A stretch of DNA of 64,000 nucleotides from Tubiluchus corallicola (taxonomy: Eukaryota; Priapulida; Priapulimorpha; Priapulimorphida; Tubiluchidae). Positions 1 through 12,200 of this stretch are shown one piece after another. The notes beneath the pieces were generated by a model. That model saw only the letters and a program-made list of their open reading frames with translations. It had not been told where the DNA came from and did not search any database. A program made the translations under genes and the position numbers. Each line of letters opens with the position of its first letter. Positions within the stretch are counted from its first letter, which is position 1. The stretch spans positions 93,160-157,159 of the forward strand of contig JAQGDQ010000516.1 of the NCBI GenBank assembly GCA_030141605.1, read 5' to 3'.

Positions 1-1015
1 GTTAGATTTGGAGCACAGTCCAAAGTAATTTTCTGTAATATTATTTTAATGCAAATAATCATAATATACCAACTCAAACTTTGTAAATTAATTAATGTTT
101 GCTGTCAATATGTCATATAAATGCTCCTCAGAGATAACTAAACTTGATAAAAAATGACAGCTTGGCATTTTCCTAGCTGTGTACAAATTGTGCTTTATAA
201 AGTTTGGGAAATGAGCAAAAATATCTTTCTACAAGATACGTTCACACATAGAAGATTCTCTTTCAATATACTATGCTAGTAAACATTTTACACCTGTTTT
301 CTAACAAATTCTGAAAATTTTTCATCAAAAACAGTGTCACACAACAGAAAATAGAAATGCTATTGTGTAAAATGTTGTCTATTGCTGACTGGCAATTTTA
401 AACAAATTCTGCAGTTTGCCAAACAGTGACATGTGATCAGCCAATAGTACATCAACAGTTGCCATTTTACATCACAGCACATGCGAATGAGGCTGTTGAA
501 CACTAGTATTTTGCTATATTTTGTGTTTTACTATTTGCTACATGCTTTTGCACATTTTTGAAAAAAAAACAGATTTTCCTGAACAATAGAGCATTGAAAT
601 TCTTTACAGTTTATAACAAGAGCAGCACCAGTCAAATAAATAATCCACTAAAAAATTTTATAACATTTTTATTAGGAACATCAAAGTTTCCGCCTATAAA
701 TGTCAGATCTATTAAGTTTGCTAAACATTTACACGATGCTTGCTAAACCCAACAATTCCTTTTACAATGCATTTAATTAAATGTATGTATGGAAGTGAGG
801 AAATATAAATTGCTGTCTGGGTCATGGGAATATATTCATTACCTGTCACACTTAATTAAAGTAGCTTGTTTTTGGCAATGACAAATACATGTGCTTTTAT
901 CTTTACGATCCAGCTTGGAATGGACTTTTAATGACTCAAGCAAGCGACTAGAATTCATAATTAGTTATCACCGCAGACACTGGACTGATTAGATATTGGT
1001 TAATACAGTAACCCG
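1..1015. other. AT-rich intergenic, no gene seen
   Basis: I see no coding exon, RNA gene or recognisable repeat here. The longest open frame (62 codons near 558-746) has low-complexity composition and matches no family I know. Confidence 0.5.
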
Positions 1016-1472
1016 ACTTATGAAAAACGCTATAGTGTTCCAGGCCCACCCGCAATAAGTGAATTTCCGCGAAGTAAGGACGCATATGTTGTGTACAATC
1101 TCACGTCGGCAAGCAGCATCTCAAGCGGGCGCAAGTACAATATTTCGTTTTTGGTGTGTATTCATCAGCCGAATAAATACACTATTTAATGTAAATGGTA
1201 ATTCTTTATGATTTATGATATTCTTTTAATGTTAGAATTAATATTTTTAATATATTTTTATACATTTTGTGACATTTTATGCAAAATTCATCAAATCTAT
1301 ACATTACTATACAATACGTACTACGCATGTGCAAAAATACTTTAGACGGAGTACCGCAAAAACCCGCGAAACAGCGAAAATACCACGATAAATATTTTAC
1401 ATTGATATTTTTGAAAACCCGCGAAACAGCGAGTCAGCGATAAACGAACCGCGAAGTAGCGAGGGAACAGCG
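1016..1472. mobile_element. Tigger/pogo-like non-autonomous DNA transposon
   Basis: This 457 bp stretch is flanked by TA at 1014-1015 and 1473-1474. Both ends are rich in CGCGAA/GCGGG words in the arrangement typical of Tigger (pogo group of Tc1/mariner) ends. The left part, read as reverse complement, carries an ACTTATTGCGGGTGGGCC-type segment. The right part carries repeated CCCGCGAAACAGCGA words. The middle is AT-rich and has no transposase frame, so it is a deletion derivative. The family assignment rests on resemblance of the ends; the terminal inverted repeats themselves are imperfect. Confidence 0.55.
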
Positions 1473-4400
1473 TATTTCAATTACATGAAATATACTTCTA
1501 ATTTGTTTTGTTTTAAATTCTGATATTATGTTAAATCTAACACTGATCCATCTCGTGAGCTGCATTCACTGCAAAAAATGCTGCTTTTGGTATAGTCTCA
1601 TTTCTTTTAACTATTTAATGCGTGTAATCTAGCACATAATGTGAAATTTGCGAACTAATTTATGCATAAGAATTTCTCCCACATTGCACACTTTAGGTTG
1701 AAAAACATAACCAGCTAGTTATTCATTATAATAGTGCAGCCTCGGACTAGTAAACAGCAGCCAGCCTGCCAGGGCTTACTTTATCAGTTTAATTTATAAG
1801 TGAGTTAATGCAACAAATGTATGATGGCAGCAGCAAGTACATGACTGTAACACACTAGCAGTCATGTTCAGGTAATAAATGTGAATAATTTAAATGACAT
1901 GGGTTAGAAGGTACCTGAGAACACTACACAGGACAGTCATGCTTGCTCGACGACCCCATGTACTGCGTGTCCCATCTTGCCTTATACCACTTGCCATAAT
2001 ACCAGCCCGTCAAGTACTGCGAAGTGGTACATGGCAAGGTAGTACACAGTCTGGTGGTATATGACAGTACACCACTGTACATGGCAAGACCGTCCACAGT
2101 GAGAGGGTCCACAGAAATGTCGAGCAAGCAGTAACATCTCACACAGTGTCTACATATCAGATTATTAAACATGTACACACAGTAATATACTAGACAACTG
2201 TCAAAGCCATTCTGTGCTTCTGATCCTTACTCCACTACACTAGTCACTACATTTGTACCTTTGGCATTAACTACCATTCGATCAACTAATTTACACACTT
2301 TTAAAAATTTGAAATTATTATTTCATATTTTTTATTAGAAACATTTTGTAACTGACAAAGTGTTTAATTAAAATAGGTAAACAGTAAGTTTACATGCAGC
2401 TTAAATTATAGCTTACTACTGTTATTTTTATTATGTCTTTAACTTTATAGAGGTATTCTGAATGCTAAGTATTAAACGTTTTTTATAATTTCTCCACTAC
2501 TTCATTAAATTTTTACACTATATTATTATTACACTAATTATTTCTGTACACTGTGCAACTACGGTATACTGACTGTAAGTATAAAACTTTTAAAAGTATA
2601 ACACTACTATTAACAGTAGAATAAAGGCAACATGTACAGCACTATATGGTCGTTATGTTGCCCTCGCATTTGGCACTTTTTGTTGTATCTTGATGTAATA
2701 CCAATACTGTCTATGTGTGCGAAATAAAATGATTCTTATTCTTAAAAAATGGGAAAGGGCTCTTGCGTAGAGAATTTAAATTACACTATCAAAACGAAAA
2801 GAATGAAATTTCAAAATATACAACCATCTATGAAGGCAAACAGTTACCTCTATACGCGTCCTAATTTTTGTGAGTAACGTTAGCAGTTACTAGCGCTCTA
2901 ACCTTATAAAATCAACGACAACAATTACAAAATAAGACTAAAACATTTCTTAGGAATCATTAAAATCCATAACGGGAAATCTTCTCGTGGAGAAAAAATT
3001 TCAAACAGAGATTTTACCATAGATCATGCTTTTGAAAATAATAATAACATTTATTATTATTCGGTTAGCAATTTAGAATTTTACTGTGCGCAGAAATGGA
3101 CAGTGAAGATCAAAAGGAGAAGATTGCACCATGACAGCTTTAAAAGAATCGCTAAAAAAGGAAGAAAATGCAGGTAGCACAGCTGTGACTTGCGGCATTC
3201 CAATAATTTGCACCACAGCAAAATCAAATTCGATGTTTTTTATTTGTCCTTACAGGCTACCGACTTAAAAACAGAAAAGAGCTTTTCAAGTTTCCTGCTT
3301 ACATGGTAGGATCTCCTTTGATTTCTAAAAGTTTAAATGCCATGTCTTTGTTGCAGACAGAATAAGAATTCGGCATTTGATATGGCACTATCAATTAAGT
3401 TCCAATTACTTAATGCGGATGGTCCTTCCTTGTGGCTAGATCATAATCTGACTCATTATAAAAGACAGCCAAATCCTTCAAGTCAGGAAACACTGGGCTC
3501 ACTACCCCAACACCCCCACCCCCAGTAATATCTTGGCCAGTATTTGGATATGAATACATCTTTCCTCGAAAAAAATTAATATAACCAGATAAGTGCAGGA
3601 AATGAAATCTAGAATAAATTTACTAATCCTAGCAGTCACCATCTATTTACTGATGAGGCTCCATGTTCATTTGGTTTCCAGGCATAAAAGTAAATATCTC
3701 AATTAAAGAATTGGTAGTATGTATACAAGTAATGCCAAGTCAAGTATATCCAATTTCGAGTAGCAGTATTTTAGTTAGTACATCAAACTGAAACACTTAC
3801 TGAAACAAATTTAAATGTACAGCGTGAGCTGAGACTGGTTGCACAGGCATGGGTCAACATGTCATGGGTCATTTAGGACAAATTCCAATTTCCTTGAAAT
3901 GAAACAAAATGCAAATTCCTTGGTGTTCAGGTACAATGAACTCAATAAATTAGAGCTAGTTTTATAACCTTGAAAGAAATTTTTAAAGTCACTTCGATAT
4001 CAAATTATAGAATAATATATTTTGTTGATGTAGATTAGGTGCCATTCGTACGTGTAATAAGTCAATGTGAGCTCATTAAAGAACCAAACTTATAGCCTTG
4101 ATAGAAAAGTTCAAATTTTATATGGATGTGATATCATACAGTAGCACATTTATTTGAACTAAGGTGTGATTCATAGATACTCAACTATTGAGAATTCAAT
4201 TATGATCTTGAACAAAATCACCAAACATTTTACAGTTAATACAGTTAATAATAATATAAACAATGTACAGATTTCATTAATCATACATTCACATTATGAT
4301 TCCAGCTGCATTTCTAGTACAGAGTTCTAAGTTTCAGTGTGGCTTAAAGTCCAATAAATGTATTACTGTACTGGAAACTGCATACTCAATTGCTCATGTT

Positions 4401-5144
4401 CAGTTACATAATTATTATAAAACATTTTAAAGCGTACTATAACTCACTGGTCATGGCATTTTATTCTAAATATGAACTGGCTGTGCCACAGCCAAGAAAA
4501 GTTGTACACCTCTAAGAAATCCTCAGAGGATTACAATACTTTTTTGTTGTTAGGGGATATAGTAAGTTAGTACTATACTGGTCGCACAGATTTCCTAAAC
4601 GAACTGTCATTGATCTGAATTTAAGGAACAGCCGCAACTTCGAAAAAAGAGTGCCTGTATTGCGAAACACACACAAGTGACAAGATTAGGTCAAATAGCA
4701 CATACTGCATAGAAGGTTGTATGTACTACATATTTATACTGAACAATTTATTATACCAAAGCAGTGCTCAAACAATAAAAGATCTACCATGCCCTGAAAT
4801 TTGATATAAAAGCCTCGTACCTGTCGAAGGTATGATTGAAATACAGACTCGAAGAACTCAAAATCCCCCAACACAGCTGTCTCGCATGGTTGTTTTTTTG
4901 GATATTGATCAACGTCTTGTTTTCATCATCTTAGCATTCACTCTGCACTTCGTCTTTTTCGGGATAGTTCATTGTGTTAGGCGGGGTTGATGTCTGACGA
5001 ATTTTCAAGCCATTCAGTTCATGGAAAAAATTAATACCAGAGTTTGCAGGTCAATAATTCCATCATACCTCAAGAGGCTGCGCGAGATGCACAAGGCTCT
5101 CACGCCAAATTTTGAAGTCAATAGATTCCCTGTATCTTCAGATT
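1473..5144. other. Intergenic, no gene recognised
   Basis: No coding exon is recognised. The region holds a short compound inverted repeat near 1940-2130, listed separately. Short open frames (for example 1924-2178 minus and 3337-3528 plus) have no family resemblance. The rest is AT-rich sequence of unknown origin. Confidence 0.5.
1940..2130. repeat. Compound inverted repeat, GC-richer than its surroundings
   Basis: A perfect 12 bp inverted pair (TGCTTGCTCGAC at 1940-1951; its complement at 2119-2130) brackets a segment. Inside, GTACATGGCAAG-type words occur twice on this strand and CTTGCC/TACCAC words occur as their complements, so the RNA or single strand could fold into several hairpins. 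Origin unknown; it may be a decayed small transposon. Confidence 0.5.
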
Positions 5145-7340
5145 AGATTAGATTTAGACTAAATTTATTTATTACTTGCAATTATACACAATAAATATTG
5201 AGTAAATAATCAAAAAAGAGTGTTAACTTTCAGTGAATTAAAGAAAGGGGGCAAAAAACTGTAAAGGCTACTGAATTAACCCCCTTTCTAGTTAAAGTTC
5301 GTAGAACACATCTAACAATGAATTAAGATGTTGTCAAACTGAAATGATAGAATGCGGCAAAAACTGAGCAATATATATCAATTGTTCTGTACTGTTTCTC
5401 ATTGCTCCTGTACCACCATGTATTTTGTAATTTTTATCCTTTTTATATCAGTTGTTCTGTACTGTTTCTCATTGCTCCTGTACCACCATGTATTTTGTAA
5501 TTTTTATCCTTTTTTGCACAGATTTGAATAGTGCAATTACCATTACATCAATCAATTAAGGGATTCGGTTGACTCTATTATGTATGGTGCAAGATTCCTG
5601 TATCATTCTGTGCATATTTTTGGTATGCAAATCGCATTTCTCTTCTACTGGTGTGTTATCTGTGTTTGGCAAGAGGATTTACGTCTATCCCAATTGTTTA
5701 TTTGCTCATTTCATGATCTTTTCAGTATTTTTCTTTTCAGTCTGTGTTAGGCCAAAACAGAATACCTAGCAGTTATATTCATGAGTGCTGAGGATGCTAT
5801 TAAAGCCTGTTATAGTAGAATTTTCTCAAGAAGTCAGCTGGCACTTTATATGACTCCACTTTTTATGGGCAGAACAGCATTCGATTGCAGCACTTCTTTA
5901 GACATTTTTTTAAATATGTGTATGTTAAGCTTGAGATCACTTTGGGTTGCAACATAAGTTGTTTTGTATTTTGTACGTGCTTCACTAGGTTACCAATTTG
6001 TTTAAGTACAACAGTGTCTTTTTGAGTCTTTTGCCTTTAGTAAAGTTGACACAGAACTCTTCATTTCCCGCTGTTTAGTTGTAAAGTTTGTTTATTGATT
6101 TTTCAACTATAGGGTAGATTGCTTTTGGTAGGCCTAACTATCTTGGTTTGATGGCTGCCCGACTAGAGTCGACAAGTGACGTGTCGTCTGCATATTTCTT
6201 GATATTGCGGGCTTATATGTTATTTGGTATCCTGATATGGTCAGTAGTAGTTATAAGGTAGCCGAGATTATGCCTCCTTGAGGAGTACTAGTGTTCACCT
6301 GTAACCCCGTTGATGTTTCATTCTTAAGATTAATACGTAATTGAAAAATTGAGTTCTGTGTGTTAAGTAGCTGTATACCAAGTTACCCACTTGATTATCC
6401 ATTCTTTGTGGCATTCAGGGCTGCCAAGATTAAGTAATGATGAAAGAATCTGCCTGGGACCGATAGTATCGAAAGCAGCACTGTAGTCTATAACACGGTG
6501 CAATGCAGCATTTAATTTGTCAGTTGTTTTAGCAGCTTGGTCATAGATGTGTATCAGTGCATCTAGAGTGCATCGTCGTAGCATGTAGGCAAATTGATTA
6601 GTATCCAATTTTTCCTTAATTTGTTCAAGAAATCCTCTTTTATGCAACTTTTTCTAGATCTTTTCCGAGAGCAAAACAGATAGTGATTGGCCTAAGGTCA
6701 TTTAATTTCCCTGGACGGTTTACTTTGGGATTTAAGGAGACATGTCCTGTTTACCATTTAGGTGGTTTGCATCTTTCTTCGATATAGTTATTTATTATTT
6801 CAGTCATTACAGGAGCATACTACGATGTACTACAAAGTGCATCGGCACAGGAACATACTAAATGAACTTTGATAATGCCCTCAAATCCATTCCTGAAACC
6901 TTTTTAGGATTTGTTGCTTTCATGATTGTTCTGACCTCAATGGTGCTAATGACAGGCCCCTAAGGTATGACTGAACTAAGTTCAATGAGGTAATTTAACT
7001 CTAAAGTGTCACCCGAGTTGTACTTATAAAGAATATGTTTAGTTGTTCCTGCCTATCTTTGTTTGGCAGCTCGGGAATTTTCTGAAGATTTAATGCGGTA
7101 TTCTTCTTCTGCGTGATGTTTGTTAATTCGTTTATAAGTTGTCACACAGTTTTTGAGTATGTGCCATTTCTGAATTTTGTTTTTTGTGCAAGTGTTGATT
7201 GCTGCTTTAATCTTTCCTTTAACTTGATTTGAGAGATTTTGGTACTGCCCATGGTTTTGTTTGTATAGAGCATTTTTCTGATTTATTAATTTTTTAAGGT
7301 GCCCATTTATCCAAGTCTTGTCGTTTCTAACTTTTTGGGT
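5145..7340 (-). mobile_element. Decayed non-LTR retrotransposon (reverse transcriptase remnant)
   Basis: Read on the minus strand, broken frames give the order expected of a LINE ORF2. First comes a linker with a DKTWINGHLKK-like stretch (about 7320). Next is a PPKW and NDLRPIT region (about 6780-6680). The segment QFAYMLRRCTLDALIH...DYSAAFDT follows (about 6600-6460). Then come a TPQGGIIS-like motif (about 6280) and the catalytic NIKKYADDTSL (about 6190). Frames change several times and stops interrupt them, so it is a pseudogene. The probable 3' end is near 5145, where the minus strand reads repeated TCTAA words. Its clade (CR1/Jockey-type) is inferred. Confidence 0.8.
5375..5514. repeat. 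70 bp tandem duplication
   Basis: Two adjacent 70 bp units (5375-5444 and 5445-5514) are nearly identical (visible change A/G in ATATCARTTG). The unit contains TGTACCACCATGTATTTTG. It lies in the 3' part of the decayed LINE. The near identity shows that the duplication is younger than the decay around it. Confidence 0.9.
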
Positions 7341-7542
7341 TTTTTCGTGTGCAGAACTGTATGGTCACATAATCTACTTTTTTTCGATAGATTCAACTAA
7401 TGTGCACAGATTGAAGTCTGTTGTTCAAAAAAGATGTGTGACTTGTATATGGTGAACAAAAAGGTGTAAGAAAACTCTGCCTGTTAGCTCATCAACATTC
7501 ATTAACTTAAGTGAGAAGCATCTATGACCATTAAGTGAGAAG

Positions 7543-7890
7543 ATAACAATTTTTCCAAATGTGTTACTGTTCTCCAAATAATTCCCAACACTTGGTCAAA
7601 AATTTCTTCAGGTGTTTGGGCACTGGTGTTTGGACAAGATCCTGAATTTGTAACACTGTTCATCAGACACTGAAAACTTACTAAATGTTAAGATTTACTA
7701 ATTATATCTTTAGCATGTGTGTATAACAATTTTTCCAAGTGTGTTATTGTTCTCCAAATAATTCCCAATACTTGGTCAAAAATTTCTTCAGGTGTTTGGA
7801 CAAGATCCTGAATTTGTAATACTGCTCATCAAACACTGAAGACTTACTGAATGTTAAGATTCTGCTAGTTATATGTTTAACATGTGTGTA
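7543..7890. repeat. 180 bp diverged tandem duplication
   Basis: The segment starting ATAACAATTTTTCCAARTGT at 7543 recurs at 7723 (period 180). The first unit carries an extra 15-base GCACTGGTGTTTGGA-like stretch that is itself a small local duplication. The two units differ by scattered substitutions. It ends just upstream of the MICOS subunit gene and may overlap its promoter. Confidence 0.85.
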
Positions 7891-7962
7891 GTATGTACTT
7901 TACTATTTTGATATTTTTGCATTTAGAAGTGTGTTCAGTTTTGAACATATAACGCTACCACA

Positions 7963-8805
7963 ATGAAACACATCTATGCCAAAGAAGATAATCGGACCTA
8001 TTCTGAATATGTGAAGCCAGAAGATTTACCCATATATGGTAGTTCACGTGACAGCACACAATATGAATATGTCGAAAAGGTAAAGTTTCAAGTTATAACA
8101 TTTAAATGGTAGATTAGGCTCTACAATAATCATACGGGTGGAAGCATGGTAAAAGGAGAATATTAATAATGAATCAACCTACTTAATAGTAAGTTTAAAC
8201 CATATCACACGTGTCAAATGCATTAACTGTATCACGTACTACTTATAACATAATTCAATGATACACAAATTTTTGACAACTTTCAGATTTCGCCTTTACG
8301 GCAGAACATCTCTGCTGTCCGGGGCCGCATATGGTCATGGTGGGACAAATGTGAAGACACCGTAAATTTTGTTAAAGGAAAATACGATATTGGTTATTCT
8401 CACACTAGAGACACAATACACTACATACAGAATGATCCAAGTATGGTGCCTCGTGCAACCACAATTTCATTGGCTGGCCTCGGTGCATTCGTATATGCGA
8501 CAGTGCGAAGAGGCGGACTATTCAAGAAAATTGTCTATCCTAGCATTGCAATGGGAGGAATGGCTGCTCTATGCTACCCGAGAGAAACTGCAAAATACTC
8601 GAATGTTGTTTACAGCGTCGCGAAAAAGGAAGTTTCTTATGCAGCCGAAAAGCACTTTGGTAGAAAAGGAAAAAAATCAGACCAGGATAAAAGCAAACAA
8701 TCTTCCGAGAGTGGACAAACGACTGAAGAAATTATGGACAACGCGTACGTGGATATCGGGCAGTCAACCCCAGAAGATAAAGACTTATATACGACTAGAA
8801 CATAG
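7963..8805 (+). CDS. APOOL: MICOS complex subunit MIC26/MIC27 (apolipoprotein O family)
   Basis: Two coding exons, 7963-8079 and 8287-8805, join in phase 0 to give 211 residues. The ATG at 7963 is the first after an in-frame TGA at 7942. The family sits in the mitochondrial inner membrane, where MIC26/MIC27 help shape cristae junctions and bind cardiolipin. Seen here: VKPEDLPIYG near residues 17-26, which matches the conserved MIC27-type N-terminal motif. A tryptophan/cysteine segment (WSWWDKCEDTV) comes next. Then a first hydrophobic glycine-rich helix (LAGLGAFVYATVRRG), a basic FKKIVYP turn and a second short helix (IAMGGMAALCYP). The tail of about 50 residues is charged and disordered, rich in K, S, D and E. 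No mitochondrial presequence is obvious. I cannot decide between the MIC26 and MIC27 orthologue; an invertebrate may have a single ancestor of both. A possible polyadenylation signal (ATTAAA) is at 8922. Confidence 0.88.
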
Positions 8806-9200
8806 ATCAGATGTTTTGCGCATTGTGGACAAATCATGAAAAATAGGAAGAGTTAGAAAGCAACACAGAGGACTTAACTAGTCTAGACATTTAAACTGTT
8901 AGTTTATAACTTGTAAATTTTATTAAAATCGTAACATAGTGAAAACACGTTTACTCTTTCATTGCTTATTTAAAAATTTGTTTATTTTGCATAAGTTCAA
9001 ACATCACTTTTGAAGTGAGTATAAATTACGATATCACAGACGGACTGCACAGTCATGTGCTACAACTAATGGTCATGAAAAGTCACGTCACAAGAATTTT
9101 GTAAAACTTTATCACACTATTTACGGCTTTGTTAAAACTGTTATTAGTTGAAGCTTCCTGCTGAGTATTCTGTATAATCTGTATGTAATAGCTACATCAG
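8806..9200. terminator. Convergent 3' ends of the MICOS gene and AASDH
   Basis: The plus-strand gene stops at 8805, with ATTAAA at 8922-8927. The minus-strand AASDH stops at 9201, with a complement of AATAAA (TTTATT) at 8981-8986. If these signals are used, the two transcripts overlap or abut within tens of bases. Confidence 0.5.
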
Positions 9201-12200
9201 TCACCTTACATCCAAGCAATAAACATTGTCATCTCTGCAACCAACGATAACCTGTTTACCAACAACAACAGGCGAAGAAAAAGCTTCAAATGGAAATTTG
9301 TAGCATGCAAGTTTTTCTCCAGTATTCGCACTAAGCAGATACAGCATACCACTGGTTGATGTGACAGTAACACAACCACCATAGCGCGGCAAAAAACTTC
9401 TGTTAAGTTCTAAAAATTTTGAATAATACGGAGAAGAATAGACGGGTGAATCAAGTTCGGTTTTCCACTTCACATCAAAAGTGTCTGCAGTTAAGCAATA
9501 TACGTGATTGTCATGGCAACCGATGACTATAAGGGCACTGCCATTGCTCCACTGTCTGTAACAACATGGAGAACTGAAAACTGGTCCACCAACCATAAAT
9601 TTCTGCATCTGCAAATTTAATGTTACCACAATGAACATTGGAAGCTGACAAAGTGCTTTAACATTACATGACAAGAACAACAAACTTACTTGGATTGACT
9701 TTAGTAAAATACGAGATGAATTGCGTAAAACAATGATGAGAACAACTACGCCAACAAAGCATGCACAGCATCAAATCCAGTGAAGCTTTCAAGAAATTTC
9801 TTTGGCAAAATTTTCTCAGATGACTCAGACAAATTATTAAAAGCCTCATTTCATTAATAATAAATTTTATATGATCAACTAAATTGAGATTATAATAATT
9901 GCAGCAGTAATGAAAGGAGACTGGTGCAACTTACTAATATTCCTTTAAAAGATAGTTTGTATATAAATCTATTGACACAGCCAAAACATATCCCGTTTTT
10001 TAGCACAGCTGGTGAGGAAAAAATTGGTTTTCTACTGTCAAATGTCCATATGATTTTGCCACTCAACTGAAAGTATAAAGCTGTGTAAAAGATGAATATG
10101 AATTTTTAAACAGGCAAAACAACTCATTACCCATATCAATTCCATCAACAGCAAGACAACAAAGTAGAACATGATATCATACAGGCAGATAGCATTATTT
10201 ACGGCTGGCAAAATAATGCAAATGTTATACAATAAGTACTAAAAAATGGGATTCCCACTTTTTCATACTCACTGGTTCAAGTGCATGAAGCTTTCCACGA
10301 AGTGTAGCTGAAAACAACAAGTGAGGATGTTGAGACACCACTGGTGAAGAGAATATGCCGCCTCCTCCTAAGTACTGCCTCCAACTACACATTTTCTCCT
10401 TTTACGAAAAAAAACTATTAAGTACTATAAACAAAATTTTTTGATCAAATATGTGAACTATAGCAGGGATCACACTAGCAATTTATTTTAAAAGGCTACT
10501 GTATATAATTAAAGTATTTGTAACACTGTACTTTCGACAAAAGCTGCCTAAGCCACATTTCTGTTGACTACAGAAACTCCTATGAGCTTAACAAAATGAG
10601 AGTTAGAGGGCTACTTCTATATGCATGCAGAGAAATCAATACGGACTTAAAAAGTTATTAAAAGCACTAAAGAGAAGTCTAATCAAACTCAGTCTCAAGA
10701 GTAATAAGCAGCATCACTCATTGTTTCTAAAAGACACTTCTGTATGTTTTGTTATAAGTGAATTAAAACTAACAAGAGGCTTGAGGGCCAAAATAAAATA
10801 AGGTGAGCAAAAGATGAGTTTATTGAAATGCAGTTTTGCATCTTCTGCTTAACGTAAATGTATGAAATTGTGGAAGCTAAGCTAGAAAAAACTGGATACA
10901 GCAGTAATCTTTCACATACACTCCAAAGATAGAGAGCCTATATAAACAAATTGCAAAATTTTATTAAGTTATCCTTCCCACGCCATAACACTTCAAACAC
11001 TTAATTATCTACACCCAACTAGAATGTTTGGGTTGAGAATAACTGTGTCTACCTCAACACTGAATGCATAAATGTAGTTGTCATGAGAACCACAGAAAAT
11101 CAAGGAAGATGCTGAATCAGAACAAGGCGAGCTCTTCACTTCCCCTCCTGTTTCAAGCTTCCAAACTATTTCACCAGTTTTTGCACAAATGATATAGATA
11201 CAGTAGTCATAGCAGCCTGAAATTAATAAGAATGTACCACTACTACTGCTGTGAAATAAGGTTACAGTGTAATAATGCTATTTTAATAAACCCCTTATAA
11301 GCGCACAGCTGCATCCTTACCCTGCTGTATGAAATTTTAACAATAAGAGCTGCATGACACTTAGCTTCCTTAAAATTTTACTGACATACTTCTCACACAC
11401 TTTAGAACTGAATAAAATTAAAACCCTGGTATTGTTTTCATACAGCGTTAAGCAGAAGTACATACAGGTGTTGATAGGAACAAGAACAATAAGTTCTATT
11501 AAAAAGCTTAAGTTGTGAAAAGTTGAGGATAGTTATACTTGCCATTCAAAAACATTCTTGATTACAGCTATTAGTTTCAAAAGGATAATTTAATATCCTC
11601 AGTAAAGGAATTGAATCCACTTATTTGTGATAAGTACCAATCAGAAATCATGCATTAAATTCCATAGAACACATGTCAATGTTAAATACGAACCAACAAT
11701 AACATATTTGCCACAAGAACTTAAGCAAGCAGACGATTCGATGCGATCTGGCAAAAGCACTTCCCACAATTTGTCACCAGTTGATAAGGAAATGGCTGAC
11801 ATACGATGAGAATGTGAACCAATGAACACAACATGGTAGTACCTGAAAGAAGAGAAATCTATATACAAAGTGGTAAAAAATGACCTAGTGTCACTTGATC
11901 ACCTGGAAATAATAATATACTAAAACAGAACAGATCAATACATATATTATGCAGAAACTTATTCATTATTGATGATATAGCATTAAAAAGGTAAATTATG
12001 CTCCAGTTTGCTTTTCCATTTGGTAAGTTAAGAAAAAAATGTGCATTAACGCTCATTAGTCAACTCGAGCAGTGGCATCACTCCAACGCTTTATGTTTGC
12101 AGTCACTTCTTATTTCACTTGTGAATATCATATTACTTGTTTTTTTCAGTGAGTATGTGTAATTTCAGTATAAATTTCAGAAGCTGCAACTGTTTTGTGA

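Noticed and set aside
8369-8839. 156-codon plus-strand frame overlapping the MICOS gene
   Set aside because: It is a shadow of exon 2 in another frame; the frame with IVYPSIAMGG is the conserved MIC26/27 one and joins exon 1 in phase.
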